Positions 14,608 through 21,197 of a stretch of 21,934 bases of DNA are shown here, one piece after another. The translations under genes were made by a program, and so were the position numbers. This stretch comes from Bacteroidales bacterium UBA3289 (GTDB lineage Bacteria; Bacteroidota; Bacteroidia; Bacteroidales; UBA932): assembly GCA_002361625.1 (NCBI GenBank), contig DETL01000014.1:7314-29247 (forward strand). The letters are read 5' to 3'. Within the stretch, counting starts at the first letter, position 1. Each line of letters begins with the position of its first letter. Under the pieces are notes generated by a model. The model was not told where the DNA came from, ran no database searches, and worked only from the letters and a program-made list of their open reading frames with translations.

Positions 14608-14853
14608 TTACTCGCCGAGCTTCTCGGTGACCTTGTTGATGGCGTCGCCCACAGTGGCGATACCGGCGGTTTCCTCATCGGGAATCTTGATGCCGAAGAC
14701 CTTCTCAAACTCCATGAGGAGCTCGACAGTGTCCAGGGAATCGGCACCCAGGTCATTGGTGAAGCTGGCGGTCTCGGTGACCTCAGACTCCTCAACGCCA
14801 AGCTTGTCGACGATGATGTCCTTGACCTGCTTTACGATTTCTTCTTTTGTCAT
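14608..14853 (-). CDS. acpP: Acyl carrier protein
   Basis: This 81-residue acidic protein begins MTKEEIVKQVKDIIVDKLGV. It has the phosphopantetheine attachment motif GADSLDTVEL with Ser39. AcpP carries growing acyl chains for fatty-acid, lipid A and lipoyl synthesis in the cytosol. Length and helix pattern are standard. In most bacteria, including Bacteroidota, fabF follows acpP; here the gene stands alone, bounded downstream by a terminator and the convergent DUF4270 gene. A promoter-like TTACTTTG lies about 45 bases upstream. Confidence 0.97.
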   Translation of the reverse strand: MTKEEIVKQVKDIIVDKLGVEESEVTETASFTNDLGADSLDTVELLMEFEKVFGIKIPDEETAGIATVGDAINKVTEKLGE

Positions 14854-14903
14854 AACAGTCAGATTTTAGTTTATAGTTTTATTACCGTTTATCGCAATAA
14901 TAG

Positions 14904-14911
14904 TGCAAAGT
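14904..14911 (-). promoter_or_regulatory. Possible -7 box of acpP
   Basis: The minus strand carries TTACTTTGC in an AT-rich stretch (about 14870-14945) between pnuC and acpP. It differs by one base from TAnnTTTG, and no clear -33 TTG is seen. The AT-rich setting and the isolated position of acpP support a promoter here; the exact box is tentative. Confidence 0.45.
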
Positions 14912-14958
14912 AAGAAAAAATTTTCCATAAAATGAAATTTCCCCCGGGAAAACCGACA

Positions 14959-15693
14959 TCAGGCGGCCTCTTGCCGGCTCAGATTGAGCCAGATCCGCAG
15001 GCCGTTGAGGGAATTCAGCAGGTAGAAACTGTATTTGACGACATAGATGGTGGCGAAGGCCGAATCCGGCTCGGCGCGCAGCGTCAGGACCCACATGACG
15101 ATCGTGGAGACATTGACCCCGATCCAGAAGATCCATTGTTCCATATAGGCCGTGGACAGCAGGTACTGGCCCAGGATGTTGCACATCATGGAGAAGGCGT
15201 CCATCATCACGAGCCACTTTACGACGCCCGCCGCCTCCGTCTTGTCCAGGGCGGCGAGGATGAAATAGGCTGCAATGAGGCCGACGAGGAAGATACTCCC
15301 ATAAAGCAGCCACTGCTTCCCGTCCAGCCTCCGGGCGCGGACCTTCTCCTCGGCATGCGCCCCGCGCTTCTTCCACTGAAAATAGCCGACGAACTGCATG
15401 GGCAGGAAATACAGCAGGTGCAGGGCTGCATTCCCGTACCGGGTGCCGATGAGGCACATCACCCCGTAGATCGTCACGTCGATAAGCCCGAACAGGAAGG
15501 TCAGGATCCGTCCGTTCGCCGCGCACACCGTGCTCAGCACGCCCATCAGGGATCCGAAAGCCGAGATCACGAGCATCGCCCGGCCGCTTTCCGTATCCTG
15601 GAACTTGATGGCGGTCACCACCACCGTCACCACCGCCATCCCCACGAGGATGAAGGTGTTGAACCATTTGTTGAATGTCTTGTCGTCTGTCAT
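14959..15693 (-). CDS. pnuC: PnuC-like nicotinamide ribonucleoside transporter
   Basis: This 244-residue protein has seven or eight hydrophobic segments. Its PnuC-like stretches are LLYFLPMQFVGYFQWKKRG (the substrate-pore motif with Trp), NILGQYLLSTAYMEQWIFWI and GVNVSTIVMWVLT. PnuC imports nicotinamide riboside by facilitated diffusion for NAD synthesis; related transporters carry thiamine. No nadR-type kinase and no TPP riboswitch is seen close by, so the substrate is not settled. It lies 19 bases after uvrC. The start codon ATG-ACA comes from a dispersed repeat that also supplies the uvrC stop. Confidence 0.85.
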   Translation of the reverse strand: MTDDKTFNKWFNTFILVGMAVVTVVVTAIKFQDTESGRAMLVISAFGSLMGVLSTVCAANGRILTFLFGLIDVTIYGVMCLIGTRYGNAALHLLYFLPMQFVGYFQWKKRGAHAEEKVRARRLDGKQWLLYGSIFLVGLIAAYFILAALDKTEAAGVVKWLVMMDAFSMMCNILGQYLLSTAYMEQWIFWIGVNVSTIVMWVLTLRAEPDSAFATIYVVKYSFYLLNSLNGLRIWLNLSRQEAA

Positions 15694-15719
15694 GCTGAAC
15701 GTCGTGAAGGATCTATTCG
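15692..15719. repeat. Dispersed junction repeat, copy 2 (uvrC/pnuC)
   Basis: On the plus strand it runs from GTCATGCTGAAC to GAAGGATCTAT (28 bases). On the minus strand it starts with TAG, the uvrC stop, and ends in ATGAC, the pnuC start (Met-Thr). Same layout as the copies at 11040 and 17502. Confidence 0.65.
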
Positions 15720-17506
15720 TTCAAATAATCGTGGATCTTCACCGCCAGTTCCGCCCCCACGAGGGCGGAAAGGTCCTCCAGGGGGGCCTGGGCAATCTTC
15801 GCCACGGAGCCGAAATGGAGGAGCAGGCGCTGTTCCGTCTTCTCGCCCACGCCCTTGATTTCCCGCAGGGCGCTCTGGATGGCAGCCTTGGAACGAAGAT
15901 TCCGGTGGAAAGTGATACCGAAGCGGTGCGCCTCGTCGCGGATATGCTGCAGGACCTTCAGGGCCTGGGAATTCCGGTCGATGAACAGGGGATACGGGTC
16001 GCCGACGCGGATGACTTCTTCCAGGCGTTTTGCGAGGCCGACGACCGTGAGCTTTTCCGTGAGGCCCAGTTCCGCCAGGGCCTGGTAGGCCGCATCCAGC
16101 TGGCCCTTGCCACCGTCGATGACGATGAGCTGCGGCAGGTCGTCCGGGGCTTCGGCAAGCATCCGGGAATAGCGGCGGTTCACCACTTCCTTCATGGACG
16201 CGAAGTCATTGGCCCCGATCACCGTCTTGATCTTGAAACGACGGTAGTCTTTCTTGGAGGGCTCCGCATCCCGGAAAACGACGCAGGAAGCCACCGGATT
16301 CGTACCCTGGATGTTGGAATTGTCGAAGCACTCCATGTGGTGGGGCAATTCCTTCATCTCCAGGGCCTTCCGGAGCTCTTCCATGACGCTCAGGCGGAAC
16401 TGGTCGGGGTCCGTGTGCTCCCGCTGCTTGATGCTGTGAAAATGGAACTCCTTGGCGTTCTTGGCGCTGAGTTCCAGCAGGGCCAGCTTGTCGCCCCGCA
16501 CCGGGATCTTGAACTCCACCCCGTCGATCTCCACATCCGGAAGGAACGGGACGATGACTTCCTTGGAGAGTTCGCCGAACTTGGACTCGATCTCGGCAAT
16601 GAAGGTGGCGAGGATGGACGCCGGCTCTTCCTCGATGGGGCAGCGGAATCCCAGGTTCAGGGACTGGACGATCGCACCGCCGCGGATGCGGAGGAAATTG
16701 CCGAAGGCCTCGTTGGCATCGAGGACCAGCGAGAAGACATCGGCATTGGTGTCCACTGCGGAGGTGATGATGGACTTGGCGTAGTGTTTTTCCAGGGACT
16801 GCGCCTTCTCCTTGTACTGCTGGGCTTCCTCGAAATCCAACCGGTTCGCCGCCTCGGTCATCAGCGTTTTGTAATGACGGATGACGTCCCCGCCCCGGCC
16901 GGTCAGGATGCGGATGATCTCCTCGATGTTGTCGCCATATTCCTTCCGGGAAATCTTGCCCACGCAAGGGGCTTTGCATCGGCCGATATGGAAGTCCAGG
17001 CAAGGCCGGAACTTCCCCTTGAGGATGGCGTCCGAGGTGATGTTGAGGTTGCAGGAACGGAGCGGATAGGCCTCGCGGAAGAAATCCACGAGGTTCCGCG
17101 CATGCATCACGGAGCTGTAAGGGCCGAAATACCGGTTCCCTCTGGATTTGTCGATATGCCGGGTGATGAACACCCGCGGGAACTCGTCCCCCGTCACGCA
17201 GATCCACGGATAGGTCTTGGAATCCTTCAGGAGGATATTGTACCGCGGCTTGTACTGCTTGATGAGGTTGTTTTCCAGCAGGAGGGCGTCGGCCTCGGTA
17301 TCCACCACCGAATACTGCGCGTCGGCAATCTTGGACACCAGGATGCGCGTCTTCGTGTTCAGCCGCTCCGGCGGTACGAAATACTGCGCCACCCGCTTGT
17401 GCAGGTCCTTCGCCTTTCCCACATAGATGACATTCCCCTCGGCGTCATAATACCGATAGACGCCGGGGGAATGCGGAAAGAGCGCTATTTTCTCCCTTAC
17501 TGTCAT
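15713..17506 (-). CDS. uvrC: Excinuclease ABC subunit C
   Basis: This 597-residue nuclease makes both incisions in UvrABC nucleotide-excision repair. Domains run in order. The N-terminal GIY-YIG nuclease (GVYRYYD at 15, VIYVGKAKDLHKR at 27) comes first. The Cys-rich patch follows (RPCLDFHIGRCKAPCVGKIS). Next is the UVR motif for UvrB contact (about 207-240, DFEEAQQYKEKAQSLEKHY). The RNase H-like domain has Asp residues in CFDNSNIQG and VIDGGKGQL, and the C-terminal helix-hairpin-helix pair is IKGVGEKTEQRLLLHFGSV. Length is normal. The ATG-ACA start and the TAG stop both lie in dispersed repeats. It is probably co-transcribed with the thioredoxin-like gene upstream and pnuC downstream. Confidence 0.98.
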   Translation of the reverse strand: MTVREKIALFPHSPGVYRYYDAEGNVIYVGKAKDLHKRVAQYFVPPERLNTKTRILVSKIADAQYSVVDTEADALLLENNLIKQYKPRYNILLKDSKTYPWICVTGDEFPRVFITRHIDKSRGNRYFGPYSSVMHARNLVDFFREAYPLRSCNLNITSDAILKGKFRPCLDFHIGRCKAPCVGKISRKEYGDNIEEIIRILTGRGGDVIRHYKTLMTEAANRLDFEEAQQYKEKAQSLEKHYAKSIITSAVDTNADVFSLVLDANEAFGNFLRIRGGAIVQSLNLGFRCPIEEEPASILATFIAEIESKFGELSKEVIVPFLPDVEIDGVEFKIPVRGDKLALLELSAKNAKEFHFHSIKQREHTDPDQFRLSVMEELRKALEMKELPHHMECFDNSNIQGTNPVASCVVFRDAEPSKKDYRRFKIKTVIGANDFASMKEVVNRRYSRMLAEAPDDLPQLIVIDGGKGQLDAAYQALAELGLTEKLTVVGLAKRLEEVIRVGDPYPLFIDRNSQALKVLQHIRDEAHRFGITFHRNLRSKAAIQSALREIKGVGEKTEQRLLLHFGSVAKIAQAPLEDLSALVGAELAVKIHDYLNE

Positions 17507-17534
17507 TCTGAGCCCATCCGGGCGAAGAATCTAC
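17502..17534. repeat. Dispersed junction repeat, copy 3 (thioredoxin/uvrC)
   Basis: On the plus strand it runs from GTCATTCTGAGCCCATCC to GGGCGAAGAATCTAC. It is partly palindromic: ACTGT..ATTCT..CCC-atcc-GGG..AGAAT..ACAGT over 17500-17536. On the minus strand its TAG is the stop of the thioredoxin-like gene and its ATGACA is the uvrC start. Confidence 0.75.
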
Positions 17535-18592
17535 AGTCCCAGGGCTTCCTTCACGGCCTCGCCGATCTTCTCCCCACGGATACCCCGCTTGAGGATGGTG
17601 CCGTCCGGGCCGAAGAGGATGATGTGCGGAATGCCCTCAATGCCGTACAGGTCCGTCGGAATGCGCTGGGCGTTGATGATCTGGTTCCAGACGATGCCCA
17701 CTTCCGGAGCGGCGGCGACGGTGTCTTCCACCTTGTCCCAAACCGCGACGGAGAGCATGTCGAACTGATCCCCGTGATACGTGTTGTACACGTTGATCAG
17801 GTTCGGCATCTCCGCCTTGCAGGGGCCGCACCAGGAGGCCCAGAAGTCCACCAGCACGTACTTCCCCTTGCCGATGTAGTCGGAGAACTTGACCGTGGAG
17901 GTCTCGGGGTTCTCCGGGTCCTGGACCACGGTGAAGTCCACGAAAGGCGTGCCTTCGGCGGTCTTGGCCTTGGTGTCGTAGGTCGCACGCATCTGGACGA
18001 CCTCGGGAATGGCCTTCATGTCCTCGGACAGGCCGTCCAGCAGGGCGATCATCTCGTTGGGGTCGTCCTCCATCAGCTGGGAAAGGGCCATGAGGCCCAG
18101 GATGTTGTCGGGATTGGCCTTGACGGTCTCCTTCTGATACGCATTGAACTGGCCGATGACCTCATCGTAGTAGGCCTCGGCAGCCGCCTCGTCGTCGCCG
18201 AAACCGGCCATCTTGGCACGGTAGTCGGTCATGAACTGCTGCATCCAGTCGTTGTAGGCGGCATAGCGGGCCTGTACACCCTTCTTGTCAGAGGAAGTGG
18301 CCGTACCGGCTGCCGGGTCCACGGTAATGGTGGAACCGTCAGCGACGAAGGTGACGGGGGACAGTCCGGCATCGACAACGACCATCTGGGTGGGATCGGT
18401 CGGGATCTCCGCCTCGAAACGGCCGTTCTCGACGGTAATGGTCGTATCAAGGGATTCGCCCATCGAAATCTGTACGGACTCGGGGGCGTCTTCACCAAAC
18501 TGGCCCACGACCTTGGTGGTCTTGCCGGCCTTCGGCGTGCAGGCCGCGAGCAGCATTGCCGCTGCGGCCAGATACATCATCTGGGTTTTCAT
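17531..18592 (-). CDS. Thioredoxin-like (TlpA/ResA-type) lipoprotein
   Basis: This 353-residue protein has a lipoprotein signal (MKTQMMYLAAAAMLLAAC, Cys18) and an N-terminal beta-rich part (about 25-100) resembling DUF4369. A helical linker rich in Asp/Ala (about 105-210) follows. The C-terminal thioredoxin domain has the redox motif WASWCGPCKAEMP with C255 and C258 and the cis-proline P322 (GIEGIPHII). Bacteroidota carry many such periplasmic thiol-disulfide reductases, used for cytochrome c maturation, oxidative repair or nutrient uptake. Which thiol substrate it serves cannot be told. It begins 7 bases after the outer-membrane gene and ends in a repeat-derived TAG. Confidence 0.92.
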   Translation of the reverse strand: MKTQMMYLAAAAMLLAACTPKAGKTTKVVGQFGEDAPESVQISMGESLDTTITVENGRFEAEIPTDPTQMVVVDAGLSPVTFVADGSTITVDPAAGTATSSDKKGVQARYAAYNDWMQQFMTDYRAKMAGFGDDEAAAEAYYDEVIGQFNAYQKETVKANPDNILGLMALSQLMEDDPNEMIALLDGLSEDMKAIPEVVQMRATYDTKAKTAEGTPFVDFTVVQDPENPETSTVKFSDYIGKGKYVLVDFWASWCGPCKAEMPNLINVYNTYHGDQFDMLSVAVWDKVEDTVAAAPEVGIVWNQIINAQRIPTDLYGIEGIPHIILFGPDGTILKRGIRGEKIGEAVKEALGL

Positions 18593-18599
18593 ATGTCAG

Positions 18600-19118
18600 C
18601 TAAAATAAGAATCCGATCCGGTAGCCCACATGGGGCGTCGCCTTGAAACTGGGGAGGCACAGCAGGTCCGCCCCGGCGGTGAATTCATGGAACCAGTGCT
18701 TCGCAAAGGCCCTGCGCACCCCGAGCTGGGGCGTTACGACCAACTCACCGAAGCCCTTCTGGTTGAAATACGCCGTAACGGGTACGCCCACGAATTCCGC
18801 AGAATTGCCCCGGGTGTATTTCCCGTGCCGGTCCCGCCAGTCCATCAGGAAATAGTAACGCGGCTCCAGCGTCACGGCCGGCGCCATCGTCGTGGACCAG
18901 AAGAAATCGTCCAGGGCGCTCGAAAGCGTCCAGGTCCTGGACGCCGCTCCGGCCCGCGCGACGAGCGTCGCATTCCCCAGTCCAGGCGCCCACTCGAACG
19001 CATACTCCAGCCCCGCCCCGAGGGTCGTGGAAATGGTATGGTTCGTCTGCGTCCGTACCTGCGCCTGCACCGACAAGGCGGCCACCACGGCCACCAGGCT
19101 CAAAATCACACGTTTCAT
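18600..19118 (-). CDS. Predicted outer-membrane beta-barrel protein
   Basis: I do not recognise a named family. The 172-residue product starts MKRVILSLVAVVAALSVQAQ, a signal peptide, and then alternates polar and aromatic residues as in small beta-barrels (LGAGLEYAFEWAPGLGNATL, TLEPRYYFLMDWRDRHGKYT). It ends VGYRIGFLF, with the terminal Phe typical of outer-membrane proteins. The frame allows a start four codons earlier at 19130, but that ATG would be almost at the predicted transcription start, so 19118 is preferred. It is the first gene of the probable operon with the thioredoxin-like gene, uvrC and pnuC. Confidence 0.75.
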   Translation of the reverse strand: MKRVILSLVAVVAALSVQAQVRTQTNHTISTTLGAGLEYAFEWAPGLGNATLVARAGAASRTWTLSSALDDFFWSTTMAPAVTLEPRYYFLMDWRDRHGKYTRGNSAEFVGVPVTAYFNQKGFGELVVTPQLGVRRAFAKHWFHEFTAGADLLCLPSFKATPHVGYRIGFLF

Positions 19119-19139
19119 CGTTCTTTGCATCTAGTCCCG

Positions 19140-19147
19140 CAAAGATA
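19140..19147 (-). promoter_or_regulatory. -7 box of the outer-membrane/thioredoxin/uvrC/pnuC operon
   Basis: The minus strand has TATCTTTG followed by C, a perfect TAnnTTTG box. No good TTG is visible at -33. The box is 10 bases before the first possible ATG and 22 before the preferred one. Confidence 0.6.
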
Positions 19148-19213
19148 ACGATTATTTTGGACATTGCCCCCTTTTGCCGGCCTTCCGCCAGCATGCAGCA
19201 CTTTGGCGTACTA

Positions 19214-19645
19214 TTACGGTTTTATTGCCAGGACATGGATATCGGAAAGGAGTATTTCGATCTTTTGTTCCCTGATCGTTCCATCCTCCCTTTTCTGAAT
19301 CGTCTGGCTATACCGGGGCAACGTCTTCCAGAAATCATCATCCGCCTGATCAAGGCTGAAACAGGTCCCGTCCCCGAATGTGATACGGATATCTTTCCCA
19401 CCGCGCAGAAGACGGCATTCCCCCATCTCATCCCAAGGGTCATGCGCATTGGTATTCAAATGTTGAATGTATGCTTTCCCAGGCAACAATTCCCGTATCG
19501 AGGCCTCCTCCTCCAAATGGATGGGATCCTTCCAGGAAATCACACAGTCAACCTTCAAATCATTGGTATAGACCATACATATATCGTATCCAACGTCTTC
19601 AGAAATGATCGTTTTGTGACATGAAACCAGCATCAGCGCCGCCAC
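19214..19645 (-). CDS. Small lipoprotein of unknown function, start apparently broken
   Basis: The 143-residue frame from a GTG has a lipobox (LMLVSC, Cys9) and then CHKTIISEDVGYDICMVYTN and so on, with no family I recognise. The GTG start gives a signal without a positive charge. Codons upstream in the same frame read S-K-W-I-C-F-T-L before a TAA, so the real signal seems longer. An ATG at 19680 reaches the same frame if one A is added to the run of four A at 19655-19658, giving MLINQKWICFTLVAALMLVS and C. A promoter-like TATCTTTA lies just upstream. The gene is AT-richer than its neighbours. It may be a recent pseudogene, a frameshift, or an error in the sequence. Confidence 0.55.
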   Translation of the reverse strand: MAALMLVSCHKTIISEDVGYDICMVYTNDLKVDCVISWKDPIHLEEEASIRELLPGKAYIQHLNTNAHDPWDEMGECRLLRGGKDIRITFGDGTCFSLDQADDDFWKTLPRYSQTIQKREDGTIREQKIEILLSDIHVLAIKP

Positions 19646-19789
19646 CAGGGTAAAACAAATCCATTTTGATTAATTAACATGTTCACGATTTAGTCAGGTA
19701 AAGATACGCAAAAAATCGCTCTCGGGCAAGCCTGACTGGCGTTTGTTCATCCTTCTCCTCCCCTCACGCCAGACGTTCTCCGAGCCTTC
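19646..19789. other. Gene-free stretch between small lipoprotein and RAYT element
   Basis: About 145 bases without a credible gene. It holds the possible lipoprotein promoter, the presumed lost 5' end of that gene, and from about 19775 the outer flank (TCCGAG.CTT) shared with the downstream palindromic element. Confidence 0.5.
19699..19729 (-). promoter_or_regulatory. Possible promoter of the small lipoprotein gene
   Basis: The minus strand shows TTG, a 20-base spacer and TATCTTTA (19699-19706), one base off TAnnTTTG. Transcription from here would include the ATG at 19680, which is consistent with the proposed one-base frameshift model. Confidence 0.4.
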
Positions 19790-19928
19790 GCCAAACAGCC
19801 GCACATCGCAAGACAAACCAGGCGGCTTTCAGCGGGGGCACGGTGCTCCTGGCCCGGAAATCAGCCTATGGCGCACCGGGAGCCCCTCCAGATGGTCCGA
19901 AGAAGGGAGCAGCGTGCGGCTGTTTGGC
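19790..19928 (+). repeat. Palindromic REP-like element, upstream copy
   Basis: The element starts with GCCAAACAGCCGCAC (19790-19804) and ends with its exact reverse complement GTGCGGCTGTTTGGC (19914-19928), enclosing 109 bases. Inside is a core AAATCAGCCT.TGGCGCAC (within 19851-19876). The same parts occur in opposite orientation downstream of the RAYT gene (20916-21053) with nearly the same spacing. Confidence 0.88.
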
Positions 19929-19950
19929 AGGATGTAAGATTCTGCCGGTT

Positions 19951-20871
19951 TTGTTTGGAGGAGTCCCTGAAGACTATTTCCACATAACCGCCAAGGGCGC
20001 CGATGCCCGGAATTTCATTATCTGCGAAGCGGACTACTATGCCGCTTTCAACCTGATCGGTGTCTGCGCGGCCAATGTGCCACAGGTTGTCGTCGTTTCC
20101 TTTTCCATTGAAGACAGCCACCCCCACATCCTTCTATGGGGAACCCGGGAGGACTGTTCCCGGTTCAAGGCAATGTTTGAGACATTGTACGTCCATTATG
20201 CAGCGGCAACGAGAAAAGGCGGTGCAGACCTGCTGCTTCACTGTGAACTGTATGCCATCGACGGAGACGAGGACTATCTTCTTAACGTTGCCGTCTATAC
20301 TGTCATCCAAGCCACGAAGGACGGAAAAGCCGTCATGCCCTACGATTATTACTGGGGAACGGGATCCATGGTATTCCGGACAGGGCATTTCATCCCCGTG
20401 TGGCTGTTCGACAAGCAGGGGCACATCTGCCGGCCCATACCGTTCGGCGACTTGGGCACGCGCGCTCGGCGGTCCTTGCTCCATACCCGGAAACTGTCCA
20501 TTCCCGATGACTGGCAAGTATGCAACGGCATCATCCTCCCCTCCAACTACGTGGATGTCGCCCGTTTCGAATCCATCTACGGTACGCACAACCGTTTTCG
20601 GGTATTCCTGTCCAGTCCCCGCAAACGTGAGGAGATGATGCTGGCGCGGATGGCGGAACAACGGGGCGTTTCCATGGAAGACCTCGAGGCGCGAAAAGTG
20701 TGCGGGGACGTGTGCCGGGCGCTTTTCGGCACCCGCGACCCGCGCCGTCTGGACACCCGGCAGCGGATCCGGCTCGCGCAGGAACTTCGGCGGCGGTTCC
20801 GTCTGACCTTCCGCCAGCTCGCCACCCTCGTCCGCCTTCCCGAAACCGAAATCCGTACCTTCGTCCTCTGA
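19951..20871 (+). CDS. REP-associated tyrosine transposase (RAYT)-like protein
   Basis: The frame is open from a GTG at 19843 (342 residues), but its first 30 codons are REP-like repeat. A TTG at 19951 is a more likely start, and no ATG is available. Numbering from the GTG, the Y1 transposase/HUH fold runs about 44-180. It shows YFHITAKGADARNFI, the metal-binding pair H93/H95 in SFSIEDSHPHILLWG, and a candidate catalytic Y152 in YLLNVAVYTVIQATKDGKAV, followed by PYDYYWGTG. The middle residue of the H-x-H is Pro, unusual for this fold. After a 120-residue extension the protein ends in a basic helix-turn-helix (LAQELRRRFRLTFRQLATLV). RAYTs are single-strand nucleases that act on REP palindromes, and two such palindromes flank the gene. 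Confidence 0.8.
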   Translation: MFGGVPEDYFHITAKGADARNFIICEADYYAAFNLIGVCAANVPQVVVVSFSIEDSHPHILLWGTREDCSRFKAMFETLYVHYAAATRKGGADLLLHCELYAIDGDEDYLLNVAVYTVIQATKDGKAVMPYDYYWGTGSMVFRTGHFIPVWLFDKQGHICRPIPFGDLGTRARRSLLHTRKLSIPDDWQVCNGIILPSNYVDVARFESIYGTHNRFRVFLSSPRKREEMMLARMAEQRGVSMEDLEARKVCGDVCRALFGTRDPRRLDTRQRIRLAQELRRRFRLTFRQLATLVRLPETEIRTFVL

Positions 20872-21120
20872 TACTCCTTCTCCGTGCCCGAGGCCACGTC
20901 ATCGCTTCGCCTGCCGCCAAGCAGGCGCACATGAAGATGGGTCAGAACGCACAGAATGGAAACTTCCGTGCGCCAGAGGCTGATTTGGGCCTCCCGCGCA
21001 CAAGGGCCATCAAAAAAATCGCAGAGAAGGCAACCTCTGTGCGGCTGTTTGGCGACAAGCCTCGGAAAGCCCGCCCCGCCGGACAAGCTTTCTTTCACCG
21101 GGGCTGGCCGATGTACAAAA
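20872..21120. other. Gene-free stretch between RAYT and rpsC terminator
   Basis: Roughly 250 bases that contain the inverted REP-like element and short flanks. No terminator for the RAYT gene and no further open frame with family features was seen. Confidence 0.6.
20916..21053 (-). repeat. Palindromic REP-like element, downstream copy (inverted)
   Basis: Read on the minus strand it repeats the upstream element: GCCAAACAGCCGCAC (21039-21053), the core AAATCAGCCTCTGGCGCAC (within 20968-20991), and a second arm (20916-20930, 13 of 15 bases matching the reverse complement). The spacing from core to second arm is 37 bases in both copies. Homology continues about 15 bases outward (TCCGAG.CTT). Confidence 0.86.
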
Positions 21121-21154
21121 ACAAAAAAAACACTCCCCCGCGAGGAGGAGTGCC
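21121..21154 (-). terminator. Rho-independent terminator behind rpsC
   Basis: The minus strand reads CACTCCTCC-TCGC-GGGGGAGTG-TTTTTTTT: a 9-bp stem with one T·G pair, a four-base loop and eight U. It lies about 45 bases after the rpsC stop. A terminator here is unexpected, because rpsC normally continues straight into rplP. Confidence 0.92.
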
Positions 21155-21197
21155 TTCAAGTATAGTACGCGTCAAAGATGCGTCGATGGAAGGGGGA

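Noticed and set aside
14959..15693. A thiamine (TPP) riboswitch or NAD regulation linked to pnuC
   Set aside because: The start of pnuC is only 19 bases from uvrC and consists of repeat sequence; there is no room for a riboswitch.
15530..18646. A 1038-codon open frame on the plus strand
   Set aside because: Antisense to pnuC, uvrC and the thioredoxin-like gene. No domain resemblance; explained by codon composition.
19157..19624. A 155-codon plus-strand frame opposite the small lipoprotein
   Set aside because: No signal, no promoter and no recognisable features. The minus-strand frame has a lipobox and an upstream promoter-like box.
20577..21098. A 173-codon minus-strand frame over the RAYT 3' end and the REP-like element
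   Set aside because: It is a translation of the repeat and the antisense of the RAYT helix-turn-helix. Such 'QISLWRTE' peptides arise wherever this repeat is read through.
8458..21120. The inserted block as a prophage, integrative element or genomic island
   Set aside because: No integrase, phage, conjugation or toxin genes and no tRNA or attachment-site repeats were seen. Most genes are chromosomal housekeeping types, so only the RAYT element is called mobile-related.
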